Of a DNA stretch of 64,000 nt, positions 48,163 through 59,700 are shown piece by piece. The stretch covers positions 66,712,312-66,776,311 of the forward strand of contig OZ024870.1 of assembly GCA_964017185.1 (NCBI GenBank). Reading direction: 5' to 3'. Under the pieces are notes generated by a model. It was not told where the DNA came from. It ran no database searches and worked only from the letters and a program-made list of their open reading frames with translations. Within the stretch, counting starts at the first letter, position 1. The number at the start of each line of letters is the position of its first letter. The translations under genes were made by a program, and so were the position numbers. The DNA comes from Rugalucina vietnamica. Lineage: Eukaryota; Mollusca; Bivalvia; Lucinida; Lucinidae.

Positions 48163-50882
48163 TTTTCTTTCTTTCTTTAATATCATTATTTGGTATTTAA
48201 ACGTGAGATAAGTGGGTTCTACAAATCACTTAACGGTCCTTAATAGAATATCTATAAATTGGCATATTTTTTTTAATTGTGAGAAATTCCGAATGTTCAT
48301 AAGTTCTTTAAATTTCAAAATGTTTGTCCTTGTATAATAATATTTTCGAATGTATTTAGATCTATCTTTTTGAAAAAACGGGCACGTTAGAAGAAAGTGC
48401 ATTTCGTCACCAACATCGTTCTTGTCACAGAGATTGCATTTTCTTTCAGAAAAGTCAGTGTCATCATATCTTCCGGTTTCACATGGGAAACGGTGATTAC
48501 CGGTTCTGAATTTTGCAAACTTTATATACAGCAGTTTAGGTAGTTTTAAAAAGTAATCTTCCAAATGAATGTCATCTTTAAACAACCTATAGTTTCTTCC
48601 TTTTGATGACTTGTCAAGGTCGGAGTACCAGTCTTGCTTGTATTGTTCAATTAGGTTACTTTTAATCATGGTTACATTGCTGGGCATCCCATATGTCGGG
48701 TCTGCCGCAACGATCAAGGATATCTTTGACTTTACTAGCCCATTTGGAGTTCAGTCCTGGCGTGTGTATAAGTTTCTGGTACAATGCAAAAGATAATTTA
48801 CTTTGTTTGCCGGAAACAAGTGTAGCCCAGAAATTAACCATTCTTCCTTTTATAGTAAGTTCAATAGGATAACGGCCAAGTTCCGCATAAATCATATAGA
48901 GTGGTGTACTTTTACGAGCGTGTAGTATAGATCGAAGGAATTGGTTATGGATTGGTTCAAGAAGGCTACAGCTTTCAAATCCCCAGATTTCAGACGCATA
49001 TGTGATGATAAGTAAAATTGTATTGTCGAATAATTTAAGTTGTAGGTCGATAGGGAGATCAAGGTTAGCTATTCGCATATTCAGTAGATGCATCGCTTTG
49101 TTTGCTTGTATTTTAATTATTGTATGTTTTTGAGCGGTATGAAAGCTCCCAGAGGGCGCGAAGAAAATCCCTAGATATTTATACGACTTAACAATTTCAA
49201 GCTTAGTATTTCCTAAATAAAAGCTATAGCGAGGAGTTCCACGCGTTCCAAAAATCATAATTTTTGATTTATCTCTATTAATGGTTAGTTTCCATGCATT
49301 ACAGTAGGTATAGAAAGAATTCAAACATGCTTGGAAGTCGGCTGCATTATCTGCAAGGATAATCGTGTCGTCTGCATAAAGTAGAACGAATATTTTAATG
49401 AAAAAAGCAAAGTCGTCGGATGCAATATCGATACTTACGCCATTGTGACGCTCTGTTGACATGAAATCTTCAAGATCATTTAAAAACATAGAGAATAAGA
49501 TAGGCGACAGGTTGTCGCCTTGCCGGACACCGCAATTCGTTGTGAAAAAAGACGACAATGTATTATTAACCGACACGCATGATTTAATATTATTGTACAT
49601 GTTGCGGATTACTCTTAAAAAGTTACCATTAATTTCCTCAATTAAAAGTTTTCTCCACAGACCTACTCGCCATACCGAGTCAAATGTCTTCGAGAAGTCA
49701 ATATATGAGCAAAACAATTTCTTTTTTTCAAATGCCATGATTTCTATAAGTGCGTGTAACGAGAAAATATGGTCGAGCGTAGAATAATTTTTCCTAAAGC
49801 CAGCTTGATTTTCTTGGAGTATTACATTTTCTTCATCATATTCATTAAGTCGTTCGCTAAGAAGGGAGGTAAAGAGTTTTCCGAGGCAGCTTAGCAGGGT
49901 TATAGGTCGGTAATTTGAGGGGTCGGTCGATTCGCCCTTATTTTTGTATATAGGTTTAATAATTCCAATCAGCCATTGCTCCGGGATGTTACCAGTATTA
50001 AGTATAATGTTGAAAAGTGTTGTGTAAAGAGGAAGCATGCGCTCTTTAGTTAATTTGATATATTCGTTGAGTATGTTATCGAGTCCTGGTGACTTTGAGT
50101 TTTTCAATTTTCGGATGCATTTGTCGATCTCATAGGATGAGAATGGTCTATTTAAAAACTCCTCCGCGTTTGAAGGGTCAAATCCAAAATTATCTTGATT
50201 GTCATCATGAGTTTCCGAAGCAAACATATCCCTATAGTATTCAAAAAAACTCGTTCGCATTGGGTGTTTCGTTATCGTTTTTATTCCGTTTTAGGCTGTT
50301 AAGATACTTCCAGTATGATTTCGGGTCTTTACTAGCCATATTTCGTAACCTTCTTTGCTTGGATTTCACATACTTATTTATGTATTTATTCATGGTTCTT
50401 TTATACAGCATACTGGCAGATATCAGTTTTTCCCTATTTTCGTTATATCTATAATAACGGTGAACACGTTTCGCGAGATAATAATTTCTCCGAGCAGTTT
50501 TACAGTGATGACCAAACCAGGGTTTATTGTTCGAGTCAGTTGCAGGGTCGTGTGGCGGAAAATTTGATTTTGTGCGGAGGGCAGCTTCATGAAATGTTTG
50601 TGTGATTTGATATATAAAATCGTTAATTTCGGTCGTACTCGCTTGTTCGTGTTCTTGCATATTTTGCAGAAGCGCATCCATCTTTTCATAGTCAAAATTT
50701 TCTACATAAATTTGGTATTCGGTCTGTTTTAAGCACGGTTTTTTCGACGTATTACAATTTCGCGGTGTCTCCGTCTTGCAATTAGTCATCTTGAGTTCCA
50801 GATGTAAAAGGCGGTGTCCATCGGAGAACACGCGGTCTAAGTCAATTATTTCAAAATCATGTAGCAAATTAAAGCATTTGTC
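48163..50882 (-). pseudogene. CR1/L2-like LINE: endonuclease tail, reverse transcriptase and C-terminal knuckle, two frameshifts
   Basis: Read on the minus strand from 50882. The 5' end is truncated inside the endonuclease, leaving NLLHDFEIIDLDRVFSDGH and then RLLHLEL (the final SDH-type motif). A basic linker follows to about 50245, then, after a frameshift, a 532-residue reverse transcriptase. Motifs by residue in that ORF: NYRPITLLS at 117, GFRK at 154, motif A YIDFSKTFD at 186-194, GVRQGDNLSP at 244, motif C YADDT at 295, and a thumb with YKYLGI. A second frameshift near 48700 leads to the C-terminus with CNLC-X9-H-X4-C, a zinc knuckle ending near the stop at 48226. The 3' end may be the AAAG repeat at about 48163-48180. 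The retained motifs, including YADD, suggest a relatively young copy, but two frameshifts make it non-functional unless they are sequence errors. Its ORF2 is close to those at 59700 and 57795, so one family or sister families are active here. Confidence 0.92.
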
Positions 50883-51078
50883 TACATAGATTAAGAAAAA
50901 AAGCTAAAATTTGTAATTATCAGACTTTATTATCACAAGTTACTTTTTCTTATAACATTAAAACTAAATTTTCAAGCTCTGAAAACAGTGTTCATGGCAC
51001 AATTTATATGCATTTTATGGTTTAGTGGGGGAAAATTGGAGAAAAGTGACTAAATTTAAGATCATGCAGAATTCCTAC

Positions 51079-51084
<6 letters not shown>
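50883..51084. other. Short AT-rich spacer
   Basis: No gene or repeat recognised. Confidence 0.6.
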
Positions 51085-51115
<31 letters not shown>

Positions 51116-51420
51116 TTATTCAATAAAACAATTGTAAAGAAATAGTAAAATCTGCTGTGAAATAATCAGAAGCAAAATCACAGATAACTGCATCTTTAAT
51201 TCAATTGTTTTTCGTCATGATGAGGGCCGTTTACTTCTGAGCGTAATTAAATGTTTAAAATACGTTTCCCTCAATAGCTACGATCATTTGGAGATGGGCA
51301 TAGGTGTAAAGGCTCGTCCGAAAGACTGGATAAGCCCGGTGTCGAAATCACGACCCAAGGTTCACATTTAGCGAGTGGCATAACCGCTAGTCTAGGCAAG
51401 CTTATCAATTACAACGAGAA
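51085..51420 (-). mobile_element. Probable tRNA-derived SINE with poly(A) tail
   Basis: On the minus strand the 5' part (51420 to 51330) reads like a tRNA-derived head: GACTAGCGGTTATGCCACTC resembles a box A region and GGGTCGTGATTTCGACACC resembles a box B/T-loop region. The 3' end is a run of about 33 A (T-run at 51085-51117 on +). A body of about 200 bp lies between. The box matches are imperfect, so the assignment is moderate. No target duplication was resolved. Confidence 0.5.
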
Positions 51421-51440
51421 ATATATTATTAGCTACAAGG

Positions 51441-51673
51441 GGCCAGTTGTTCAAAAATAACGATGATGTTAGTAAACGATTCGTCAAAATTTCAAACATG
51501 AATATTACAAATACACTGTTATTTTTTGTTGATAAAATGTGAGAATCCTTTGCCAGGATTCTCACATTTTATCAACAAAAAATAACAGTGTATTTGCTTA
51601 CATAGTCGGCATTTACTAATCGAGTTGAGATCTTACGATGGCATTAAGCTAACAGAGTTTTGAACAACTGGCC
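51441..51673. mobile_element. MITE with GGCCAGTTGTTCAAAA termini and a perfect internal palindrome
   Basis: The terminal inverted repeats GGCCAGTTGTTCAAAA at 51441 and its complement ending at 51673 are perfect over 16 bp. Inside, 51508-51596 is a palindrome with a 42-bp perfect stem and a 5-base loop (TTGCC). No coding capacity. The class (hAT, PIF or Kolobok-type) is not determined from the visible ends, and the flanking target duplication is ambiguous. Confidence 0.85.
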
Positions 51674-52960
51674 AAAGGTTTATCACAGATACTCGGGGTT
51701 ACTGTTTAGATTTTGCAAAAAGCTAATACTTGTACTTTTTTTTTTTTTAATTATTCTTGTATTTTTTTCTTCTTTATTTAGCTTTTCTGCATCAGTCCTG
51801 ACCTTATACAATTAGAAAAATATGTCTAGAATACATAAAAAGCATTAGAAATACTGATAAGCAATCACTAATGTAAAGAAAAAGCACAAGATAAACAACT
51901 TCGCTTATCCAAATTTTCGACCGTCACTTTGAAAAGACAAACTGATTCACTAATCCGTAACTTACAAGAATCTTATATATATCAGCATGTCCGGGAATCA
52001 TTACGCTTCAAACGGATACAGAAAGCATTTAAATATTCCCTTGCATACCCACAAAATCGGCTATTAAACAACGATTCTCATCGCTACCCCCTTGAGATGG
52101 CCGGAAGTAAACAATGGATGAGACTGGATTCCGGGCGTACGTTGTAAAACGGCGAAAACGGGTAACCAGCGATCAAACCGAAAGTAACCTCTGATTGCGT
52201 CAGACTTGATTGATGAATGAAAACAAGCGGTTCAGTCACATGGTAATTTGAATTTCGTTGCGTCATACCTGATTGACCAATGAAAACAAGCGGCCCAGTC
52301 ACATGACGAACGGGATTTCCTTTACTGTAAGCCACTACATTCTCGCGAGATCAGACGATACCTCATCTTGATCTCTCGCATTTGACGCTTTGAATTGTGG
52401 GATATAGCCGATTTTGGCTACATACGACACACGAAGAAAGCTGGGGCATCCCGCATGAATTTCCCAGATCCCATTGGCCAACTGCGACAGGTCAGTGCGT
52501 GAAGCGCTACCTGTCAGCGACAATGTAAGCCACTGTGGCCACCTCAGTGCGGTAGCGATGAGAACTGCTGTTTAACAGATGATTTTGTGGGTATGCAAGG
52601 GAATAATTAAATACTTTCTGTGTCCGTTTGAAGCGTAATGATTCCCGGACATGCCGATATATATAAGAGTCTTGTAAGTTACGGATTAGTGAATCAGTTT
52701 GTCTGACGGTCGAGAATTTGGAGAAGCGAAGTTGGTTATCTTGTGTTTTTTCTCTACATTCAGGATGGCACATCAGTATTTCGATTGCTTTCTATAGATT
52801 CTAGACATTTTTTTTCTAATTTTGCAAGGTCACGACTATTGCAGAAAAGCTCAAAAAGATAATAAAAAATATAATTGTAAGTTTTGAATAAAAGAGTACA
52901 AGTATGAGCTTTTGAAAAAGTCTAAACAGTAACCCCAAGTATCTGTGAGGTTTATATGGC
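51669..52960. repeat. Foldback structure with roughly 430-bp inverted arms and a 420-bp centre
   Basis: The left arm 51669-52105 and right arm 52530-52960 are inverted copies, about 85 percent identical by eye. For example AACTGATTCACTAATCCGTA on the left matches the complement of TACGGATTAGTGAATCAGTT on the right. Translations of the two arms share RQTDSLIRNLQ and VRESLRFKR with conservative changes, but no domain is recognised and no stop-free gene is supported. The centre carries two tandem roughly 63-bp units (TGAAAACAAGCGG in each) and a TCTCGCGAGA site. Confidence 0.8.
52341..52350. promoter_or_regulatory. TCTCGCGAGA palindrome
   Basis: A perfect copy of the TCTCGCGAGA core-promoter palindrome known from CpG-rich vertebrate promoters. 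It sits in the centre between the foldback arms. CCAAT-like phrases lie nearby (GATTGACCAATG at about 52271, CCCATTGGCC at about 52471). Function here is unproven. Confidence 0.35.
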
Positions 52961-53572
52961 CACATAAGATGGGATGTCGTGAGAATTATGAACCATGCTG
53001 CTGCAATGAATAATGAAATGACAGTGTACTAAGTCACTTTTGAACGAAGATAATCCAATCATATACCTTGATATAAAAAAAAATCACAGCCGTCCTTCAT
53101 TTACGTTAAAAAAGTCAAAAGCTACTTGTGTTTTTCGATGATTTTAGCGTATAGTAGATTCCTTATATAATCAGCCTATACATATAGCTTAAATATGATC
53201 TTATAATAATCTCGCACTAACGATGCTTAAACAGTTTTAAATTGCCATTTAATTTTCAGTCTGTCTGCGATTTAAAATGTTTTAAAATGTTGCATCGTAA
53301 TCATGATTTTTTTTTATTTCTTAAGCACTCTCAAATGTCTTAAGACAGAAAATCTTTTTTTCACACTCATGTTAAGTGATTTGCCAGAGAATTATTTGGA
53401 AATCCGTACTTACAGTGCTATTACTTCTAACCATTTTTCATAAGCATTCATTTTGAGATTGAAACATTGAATAAAATCGCTTTTCTGCAGATTGCATTTT
53501 TTGCCTTTTTGCAACGGGTTAAGGTCTCTATGTTTAAATTGTAATGTGTCACCATTGACCACATATATTATA
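52961..53572. other. No recognisable gene
   Basis: AT-rich, with short ORFs lacking family signatures; the minus ORF at 53410-53730 overlaps the MITE copy 3. Confidence 0.6.
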
Positions 53573-53855
53573 TGAGCCTGTGCATGAGAAAACCAACAAT
53601 TTGGGTTCCGATCAGGTCCGACACACACCGGACTGTACAGTCGCAGAAGATGGTTAGAGGCTGGCAGTTTCGGATTTACAAAGTAGAGGAATTGTACTAT
53701 CTCAAGAGCATATGAGACAGACTGTCTCATAAGCTACTTGACTATCTGTGTAGCGAAAACAAAGGCGCTGAATTCAGCTTTGCAGTTACTGCGAAGCTGA
53801 TCTGCGCCTTTGTTTTCGCCTATGCAGATTGTTGGTTTTCCCGTGCGGCGGCTCA
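53573..53855 (+). mobile_element. Bivalve-type MITE with TGAGCC termini, copy 3
   Basis: It starts TGAGCCTGTGCATGAGAAAA and ends in the complement, TTTTCCCGTGCGGCGGCTCA, so the termini are strongly inverted. The internal hairpin with AAAGGCGCTGAATTCAGC is at about 53760-53812. It is the longest copy (283 bp), with an extra segment around 53620-53755 present in diverged form in copy 2. The strand label fixes relative orientation only. Confidence 0.87.
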
Positions 53856-53867
53856 TATATTGTTTGT

Positions 53868-54795
53868 TGTCCCCCGCCTTTTCGAAGAAAAGCGGAGGGA
53901 CATAGTTTTTGGCTTTCCGTCATTCCGTCCGTCCGTCCGTCTGTCCGTCCGTCCGTCCTTCCGTCCTTCCGTCCCCCTATAGGAGTATGTACCTTGTGCA
54001 AGCAACTCCTCCTACAGTTTTATTCCGATTCTTTTTAAACTTTACAGATGTCTTGACCATGCTTTGAAGATGTGCATGTGATTTGGATATAATCCTCACT
54101 TTTTTCGCAATTTTAACTTATTAGTCATTTTTCGGACATTTTGACAATGAAAGTGAATGGATGGTTGGTACCTTGTGCAAGCAACTCCTACAGTTTTATT
54201 CTGATTCTTTTATAACTTTACAGATGTTTTAATCATGCTTTGAAGATGTGCATGTGATTTGGATATAATCCTCAGATTAATTTTTGACACTTGTTTTGCA
54301 ATTTGAACTTAGTCATTTTTTCGGACATTTTGACAATGAAAGTGAATGGACGGTGGGTACCTTGTGCAAGCAACTCCTACAGTTTTATTCTGATTCTTTT
54401 GTAACTTTACAGATGTTTTAATCATGCTTTGAAGATGTGCATGTGATTTGGATATAATCCTCAGATTAATTTTTGACACTTTTTTGCAATTTGAACTTAG
54501 TCATTTTTTCGGACATTTTGACAATGAAAGTGAATGGACGGTGGGTACCTTGTGCAAGCAACTCCTCCTACAGTTATATTCCGATTCTTTTGAAACTTTA
54601 CAGATGTCTTGACCATGCTTTAAAGATACGCATGTGGTTTGGATATAATCCTAACTTCAATTTTTCTCACTTTTTTCGAAATTTGAACTTAAGTCGTTTT
54701 TCAGGCATTTACACTAAGAAAGTGCATGTGGTTAGGATATATGTTATTCTAAGATTATATTTGTGTAACTAAACTATCAAGGCGGGGGACATAAA
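53868..54795. mobile_element. Element with TGTCCCCCGCCTT termini and an internal roughly 185-bp tandem repeat
   Basis: TGTCCCCCGCCTT at 53868 is matched by its complement AAGGCGGGGGACA at 54779-54791. Inside are a CCGT-rich microsatellite (53925-53976) and four tandem units starting ACCTTGTGCAAGCAACTCCT at 53991, 54170, 54359 and 54547 (spacings 179, 189, 188). Similar termini are known to me from dispersed molluscan repeats. No coding region. Confidence 0.8.
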
Positions 54796-54948
54796 TTCTC
54801 TGAATTTGCTTGTTTGGATTAATGCTTAATGCCCACAGTCAACAGTTTAGGTCATATTGGAACGGTCAATTATCCATGCTACACGTGGCTGTTTCGTGGT
54901 CATCCCGGATGCAGATTCGTAATTGATGCACATTTGTTTCATCATTAA

Positions 54949-55262
54949 TGCACCAGTCATTTGTAACCACTGCTCCCCCACCTACAGGCAAGGGCGGGGA
55001 TCATGACTTTTAGCTTTCAGTGCCATGCTATGAGCCCCATCCCCAGGGGCAAACATGATGTTAAAACTTTGCTCTTTGTCGCGCCCTTCGCAACAGGGAA
55101 TCTCCCTGGGGTTTGGATCTTAATGTCAAAGCCCCGTCGTTTCCCCTGCACTGAGAGGAAACTCGAAAAGCAATTGCCCTGCACTTTAGCCCGGCTATCC
55201 CCCACCCTTCCCCGTAGGTGTGTGTGTGGGGGTGGGGGCAGTGGTTACAAATGACTGGTGCA
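54949..55262. mobile_element. MITE with TGCACCAGTCATTTG termini
   Basis: The left end TGCACCAGTCATTTGTAACC is matched over at least 25 bp by its exact complement ending at 55262 (GGTTACAAATGACTGGTGCA), and C-rich and G-rich segments follow symmetrically. The total is 314 bp with no coding capacity. The interior is GC-richer than the surroundings. Confidence 0.88.
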
Positions 55263-55824
55263 TAACTTACAAATGTACTACCCCAATCAGCCGAAGAAAA
55301 ACAATGACCTTAGAAATATTTTCATAGTAAAAGACATGTGTGTCGGTTGTAACGTTCGTCACGGAAATGCTGCCGGCCGAGCTACCGTGTCCGGCCATTT
55401 TAAAAATGTTTTAACACGTATGTATATTGTCAATTCAATATTTACAGAAAAAGATTGTGGAGACTACCGGATTGTTCCTTGACTGGAATCGCTTGGTATT
55501 CGCCAACCAAACGGTACATACTAAATCCCAGTTCGTATTCGAGTGTTGTACTTCCAAACCAAACATTAGGGACTAGGGTCCAGCTCTAAAATTTAAATTC
55601 ATTTGTAATTTTACAAAAACGCTCCTGCGAGGAAATCAAATCTTTCCTAGATGTTTTCATTGTTTTCATACACGGGGTCTATTTTTTAAGCGGCAGTATT
55701 CAGGCGTCGAGCAGGTATAAGCAGTTTCCGGTTTGGTTTGTGAAAATTGAATGTATATAGACAGGTGAACAAGCAAGTTGCATGATAACTATCTATTGAT
55801 TTTGAATATAATTCTTATGTGCAG

Positions 55825-55863
<39 letters not shown>

Positions 55864-55880
55864 TGCAGTCTTAAGAGAAC
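55263..55880. other. No recognisable gene; poly(T) at 55829-55862
   Basis: Short ORFs only (for example 55258-55482 +) with no motif. A T-run of about 34 bases lies just before the CpG-rich element. Confidence 0.6.
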
Positions 55881-57737
55881 TTAAGCCTAGGTTACATTTG
55901 TCCCGATAATCGTACGATTGTTTGGTCTGCGATTTTCTCTATGATTTTTTAGATATCGTAGGAGATTGTGGGCTACGACGTATGTGTTTACAATTCATAC
56001 GGGCATCGTGCGATTTTTTGATCTGCCATTTGTCGACGTTCTCATACAAAAACGCACTTCTTGGCGATCGTACGTTAATCGTATGTCTCCGCAGATAGTA
56101 CGTAGATATCGAACGGATCCCGTGCGTTGTCCGTACGGAGTCCCTATACGTTTTGATACAAAACGCAAGGAGGCCGCACGATAGTCGTAGGGTCTCTGCA
56201 GACTGTTAGTGGATATAGTACGGAGTCCCTTGGACTTCTGACTGATGCCTCGGTTACATTTGGCCTACGATTAGCTTGCGATGATCGTACGATGCCATTT
56301 ATTGCATTTTCGTGCGGCCTCCACAGGGTGACCTTACGATGTCCCTACGGCTCTACGACTTCCTACGATTTCCGTAGCCTCTACGATCTTGTAATAGTCT
56401 GCACTATTACAAATTTTAAAATTGTAAGACCGTAGCCCGTAGACACGTCGTAGGGCATCATACGGGCACCGTACGGATACCCTGCGATAATCGAGAGGTC
56501 ACCGCACGATTTTTTATGATAATTTGGGAACAAAAATCGTACATCGATCGTAGAGAGGCCGCAAGGGGTCATACCTAGTAGGTTACATTGGCCCCGATCA
56601 TTGTACGATTTTTCGGTCCGAGATTTCCCTAAGATTTTTTAGACATCGAATGTGATCATGGTCTACGACGTAGGTGTTTACAATTCAACGGGCATCGTTC
56701 GATTTCTTGTTCTAGCTTTATTCGATGTTCTGAGTCGGAACCGTTTGGAGATCGTAGGGAAATCAAAGGGTCTCCGCACACTTTAAGTTGAAATCGTATG
56801 GAGCCCGTGTGATGTCCGTGAGGAGTCCTTACGATTTCTTGCGGTCTCCCTACGATAGCCGTATGATGTTAGGTGTCCGTCCGTCTTTTGCGTACCAAAC
56901 GTGTACAACCTCACAGTACACCATGGCAAGGAAACACCACAGCATTATACAGATGAGGAAGACGAACCTGGAGAGAAACAAGCCGCATGCACTGAACGAC
57001 AGAATCGTGCAGTTTTTCGAAGACCGGCCTTACTTCTACGATATATGTTTGTTAAGTCGAAAATGAGAACGGGTCTGATTTTTCTTCATGTGCCCCTTTA
57101 AAGACACACTCGGATCACGAAATATTGTTGCTGATGGTGTTTCCGTTTAGCGGGACATACTTTTGAATTTACATAGGGAACACGCAGATAGTTTAATATT
57201 TAATCTGCTCAGACGATCGTTTTCAATGAGGCTTGTGGCGCCTATTGAAACCTAATGGTGAAATGCAACCATATCCCATAAAAATGCACATCAATCACAG
57301 GGCGGCCGCACGATAAACGTGCGGACGCCGTAGTATGTCCGTATGATGACCGCACGATTTCCGTACGATTTTAATAAACTTGCGATATAACCGTACGGAT
57401 GCCGTACGATCACCCTAAGGTCTACGATTATCCTACTATTGTAGTCCCAAAATTATCATAAAACCGTGCGGTGACCGCACGATCATCGCAGGGTTTCCGT
57501 AAGGCGCCCGTACGATGATGCTACCTACGACGTGTCTACGGGCTACGGTCTTGCGATTTTTAAAATTTGTAAAAGTGCAGACTACTACAAAATCGTAGAG
57601 GCTACGGAGATCGTAGGAAGCCGTAGAATCGTAGGGGCATCGTAGGGTCACCCTGCGGAGACCGCACGAAAATGCAAAAAATGGCATCGTACGATCATCG
57701 CAAGTTAATCGTAGGGCAAATGTAATCTAGGCTTTAA
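55881..57737. mobile_element. CpG-rich inverted-repeat element composed of CGTACGAT-like words
   Basis: It begins AGCCTAGGTTACATTTG near 55884 and ends with the complement, CAAATGTAATCTAGGCT, at about 57720-57737. It is nested. 55884-56240 recurs as a direct repeat at 56580-56890, and 56253-56545 recurs inverted at 57440-57737. The internal vocabulary (CGTACGAT, GTACGG, CGTAGG, GCACGA) is very CpG-rich for this AT-rich window. A second copy begins at 63417 and reaches the window end. The region near 56920-57066 could hold a short coding remnant. No transposase was recognised. Confidence 0.8.
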
Positions 57738-57789
57738 ATCTGCTGGTATAAATCAAAACTAGAGCGACGAAATGCACTAGGAAACTAGA

Positions 57790-58244
57790 TTTTCATGTTC
57801 AAAGATATGTCATCCATAGTTCCTAATTTTGACAATTTTTGTCTTTATGATAAGTTTTTATATATTATGTCAGTTAGTGAACTGGACATGATACCAATTG
57901 TTGTCCTGTATGTAGATAATTGTTTAAAGATTAGGCAATATCAGGACTCCAGTCAACATTCAGGTACATTAGTTTTCAACTAGATTTATTTGACATTTTA
58001 TGGACATAATAAAAATACATTTATACACTGTTACGGCTGCACTGCCAAGTGTAATGGTATGTCACACTTACATAAGTCATATTCATAGTATAGTTTTGTA
58101 CATCGTAGAATGCAAATGTAAATGTAGTGTACATGTAGTTGTCATTTTTCATCTTGTATGTATGTTATATGTTTCTGTCATAATCCTGTATGTTTTGGAT
58201 TGAATGCAGATTAAATTTTGAATCTTTGAATCTTTGAATCTTTG
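57790..58244 (+). mobile_element. 5'-truncated LINE 3' end, copy 1
   Basis: The frame 57795-57983 ends DKFLYIMSVSELDMIP and then YVDNCLKIR, which matches in pattern the very last residues of the other LINE ORF2 products here (motif kf-x2-lm-x6-i-x2-l-x-y-v, ending in R). The 3' UTR runs to 58244 and ends in repeats of TTGAATCT. The last 300 bp is near-identical to 62764-63067. Confidence 0.75.
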
Positions 58245-58659
58245 TTAAAAACTTGGATATTTCACTGTTTTCACGTCACTTTTTCGGCCAGATTCTCACG
58301 TTTACCCTATACTTTGAACATTTGTGTCATAGGAACTTTCTGATGAAAATGTTCACTTAATTTCCATTTTGAAAATCATGTGTTTCGATATGCGCAAATG
58401 ATTATAATTCTAATAGTCGTTCTTGTTTTAAATATTACACAAAATGGTACAAGAAGCGCTAGTAATTTGATTAAGTATAGATTCTTAGTCTGTTTGTCAA
58501 CCCCTATAATCGAGTAGCGAATAAAATTGATAGAGAGGTATGTAAAAGGCATTGATAGAAAGGGGTTACAAATGGAAAAGAAACAGAGGGATACAAATGA
58601 AATTGATAGAGAGGGATGCAAAATGAGTTGATAGAGCAGAATGCAAATGGAATTTATAG
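58245..58659 (+). repeat. Mostly non-coding; degenerate tandem repeat from 58525
   Basis: 58245-58520 shows nothing recognisable. From about 58525 the phrase ATTGATAGAGAGG with variants (ATTGATAGAAAGG, TTGATAGAGCAG) recurs at roughly 30-bp spacing to about 58675. Confidence 0.6.
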
Positions 58660-59685
58660 AGAAGGTACAAGTAGGCAATGATCAGGAAATGGCCCAAGAA
58701 ATTCCCACTCCATAACCGAGGGGTGGGAAAAAAACTAAAATGATACTTAGGTACTTATACCAAGAAAACATATCGTAAGCCGAGTGAGCAACTATTCCCC
58801 AATAGGCGGCCACTTAGTTACTCGAACTGAACTAACAATATAAAAACTTATTTCATACTTAGCAGTGAAATTAATGTATATCAAAAATGGATAAAAGTGA
58901 TATTTTCACTGCAGAATTGATATTGATATTTTCACTAGTGATTGATATCAGCCGATATTTTCACTGTAGAGTTTGGATTACTTCTGACGTTTCCATTCAC
59001 TTGACGTCATTAAATGTGCCTCACTTCAGAAATTCAAATGCCTATAACTCCGTTATTTACGAACGAAAACATAAAGTGTGGGTAATCATTTTCTTAGTTA
59101 GAACATTAGGAACAATGTGGTACCAAAATTATTTGTGTTTTCAAAAATGTTTGGTTTTTGCATTTTCACCGCCTGCTTTGTGAATAGGAAAATGCCCGTG
59201 TATTGTATAAAATAAAAAGAAAATTTACTTTTTATCGGTAAATACCAAATATATTTCATCCCGTGACTTGAAAACATCTAAATTTTCACTCGTGCTAAGC
59301 ACTCGTGAAAATTTTGATGTTTTCAACTCACTCGAAGAAATATATTTGGTATTCACCTCAAAAAAGTAAATATCCTCTATGTACATAAGGCTCAAACAGC
59401 ACAAAAATTCGACTCCAATACACAAAACAACTAGAACCACAACAGAAGTATCGCCTTGGAACGATCAGTAATATAAAATTACTGGGGGGGGGGGGGGCTT
59501 AAACCGGTTTTACAGGCGCATAACCTCACCCTCATCCCCTGCAGTGGTTCACAACATTTCAGATTTAGTTGTTCGGTCCTCGTGGTGAATCTCTAACTAG
59601 TCAATGAATCATCAAGGACAAACGAAAAAAAAATCATGATAATCACTTTGAATCAAAAACGAGGACTCAAAAAACTTATAGTGCT
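58660..59685 (+). mobile_element. Dispersed element, copy C, with an insertion
   Basis: The longest copy of the A/B/D element. AAACATATCGTAAGCCGAGT is near 58767 and AATCTCTAACTAGTCAATGA near 59588. At about 58852-59378 a block of about 525 bp not present in copy B is inserted. It includes an inverted-repeat hairpin at about 59224-59370 around TTTCACTCGTGCTAAGCAC. A G-run of 15 lies where copy A has its C-run. The element is followed by TTATAGTGCTAGTAC, where a LINE has inserted. Confidence 0.8.
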
Positions 59686-59700
59686 AGTACTACTTTTTAT

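Noticed and set aside
50089-50567. Plus-strand ORFs at 50089-50454 and 50355-50567
   Set aside because: They are antisense shadows of the minus-strand LINE, whose motifs fix the real frame.
53786-54001. Minus-strand ORF with DGRTDGRTDG
   Set aside because: A translation of the CCGT microsatellite inside the TGTCCCCCGCCTT element.
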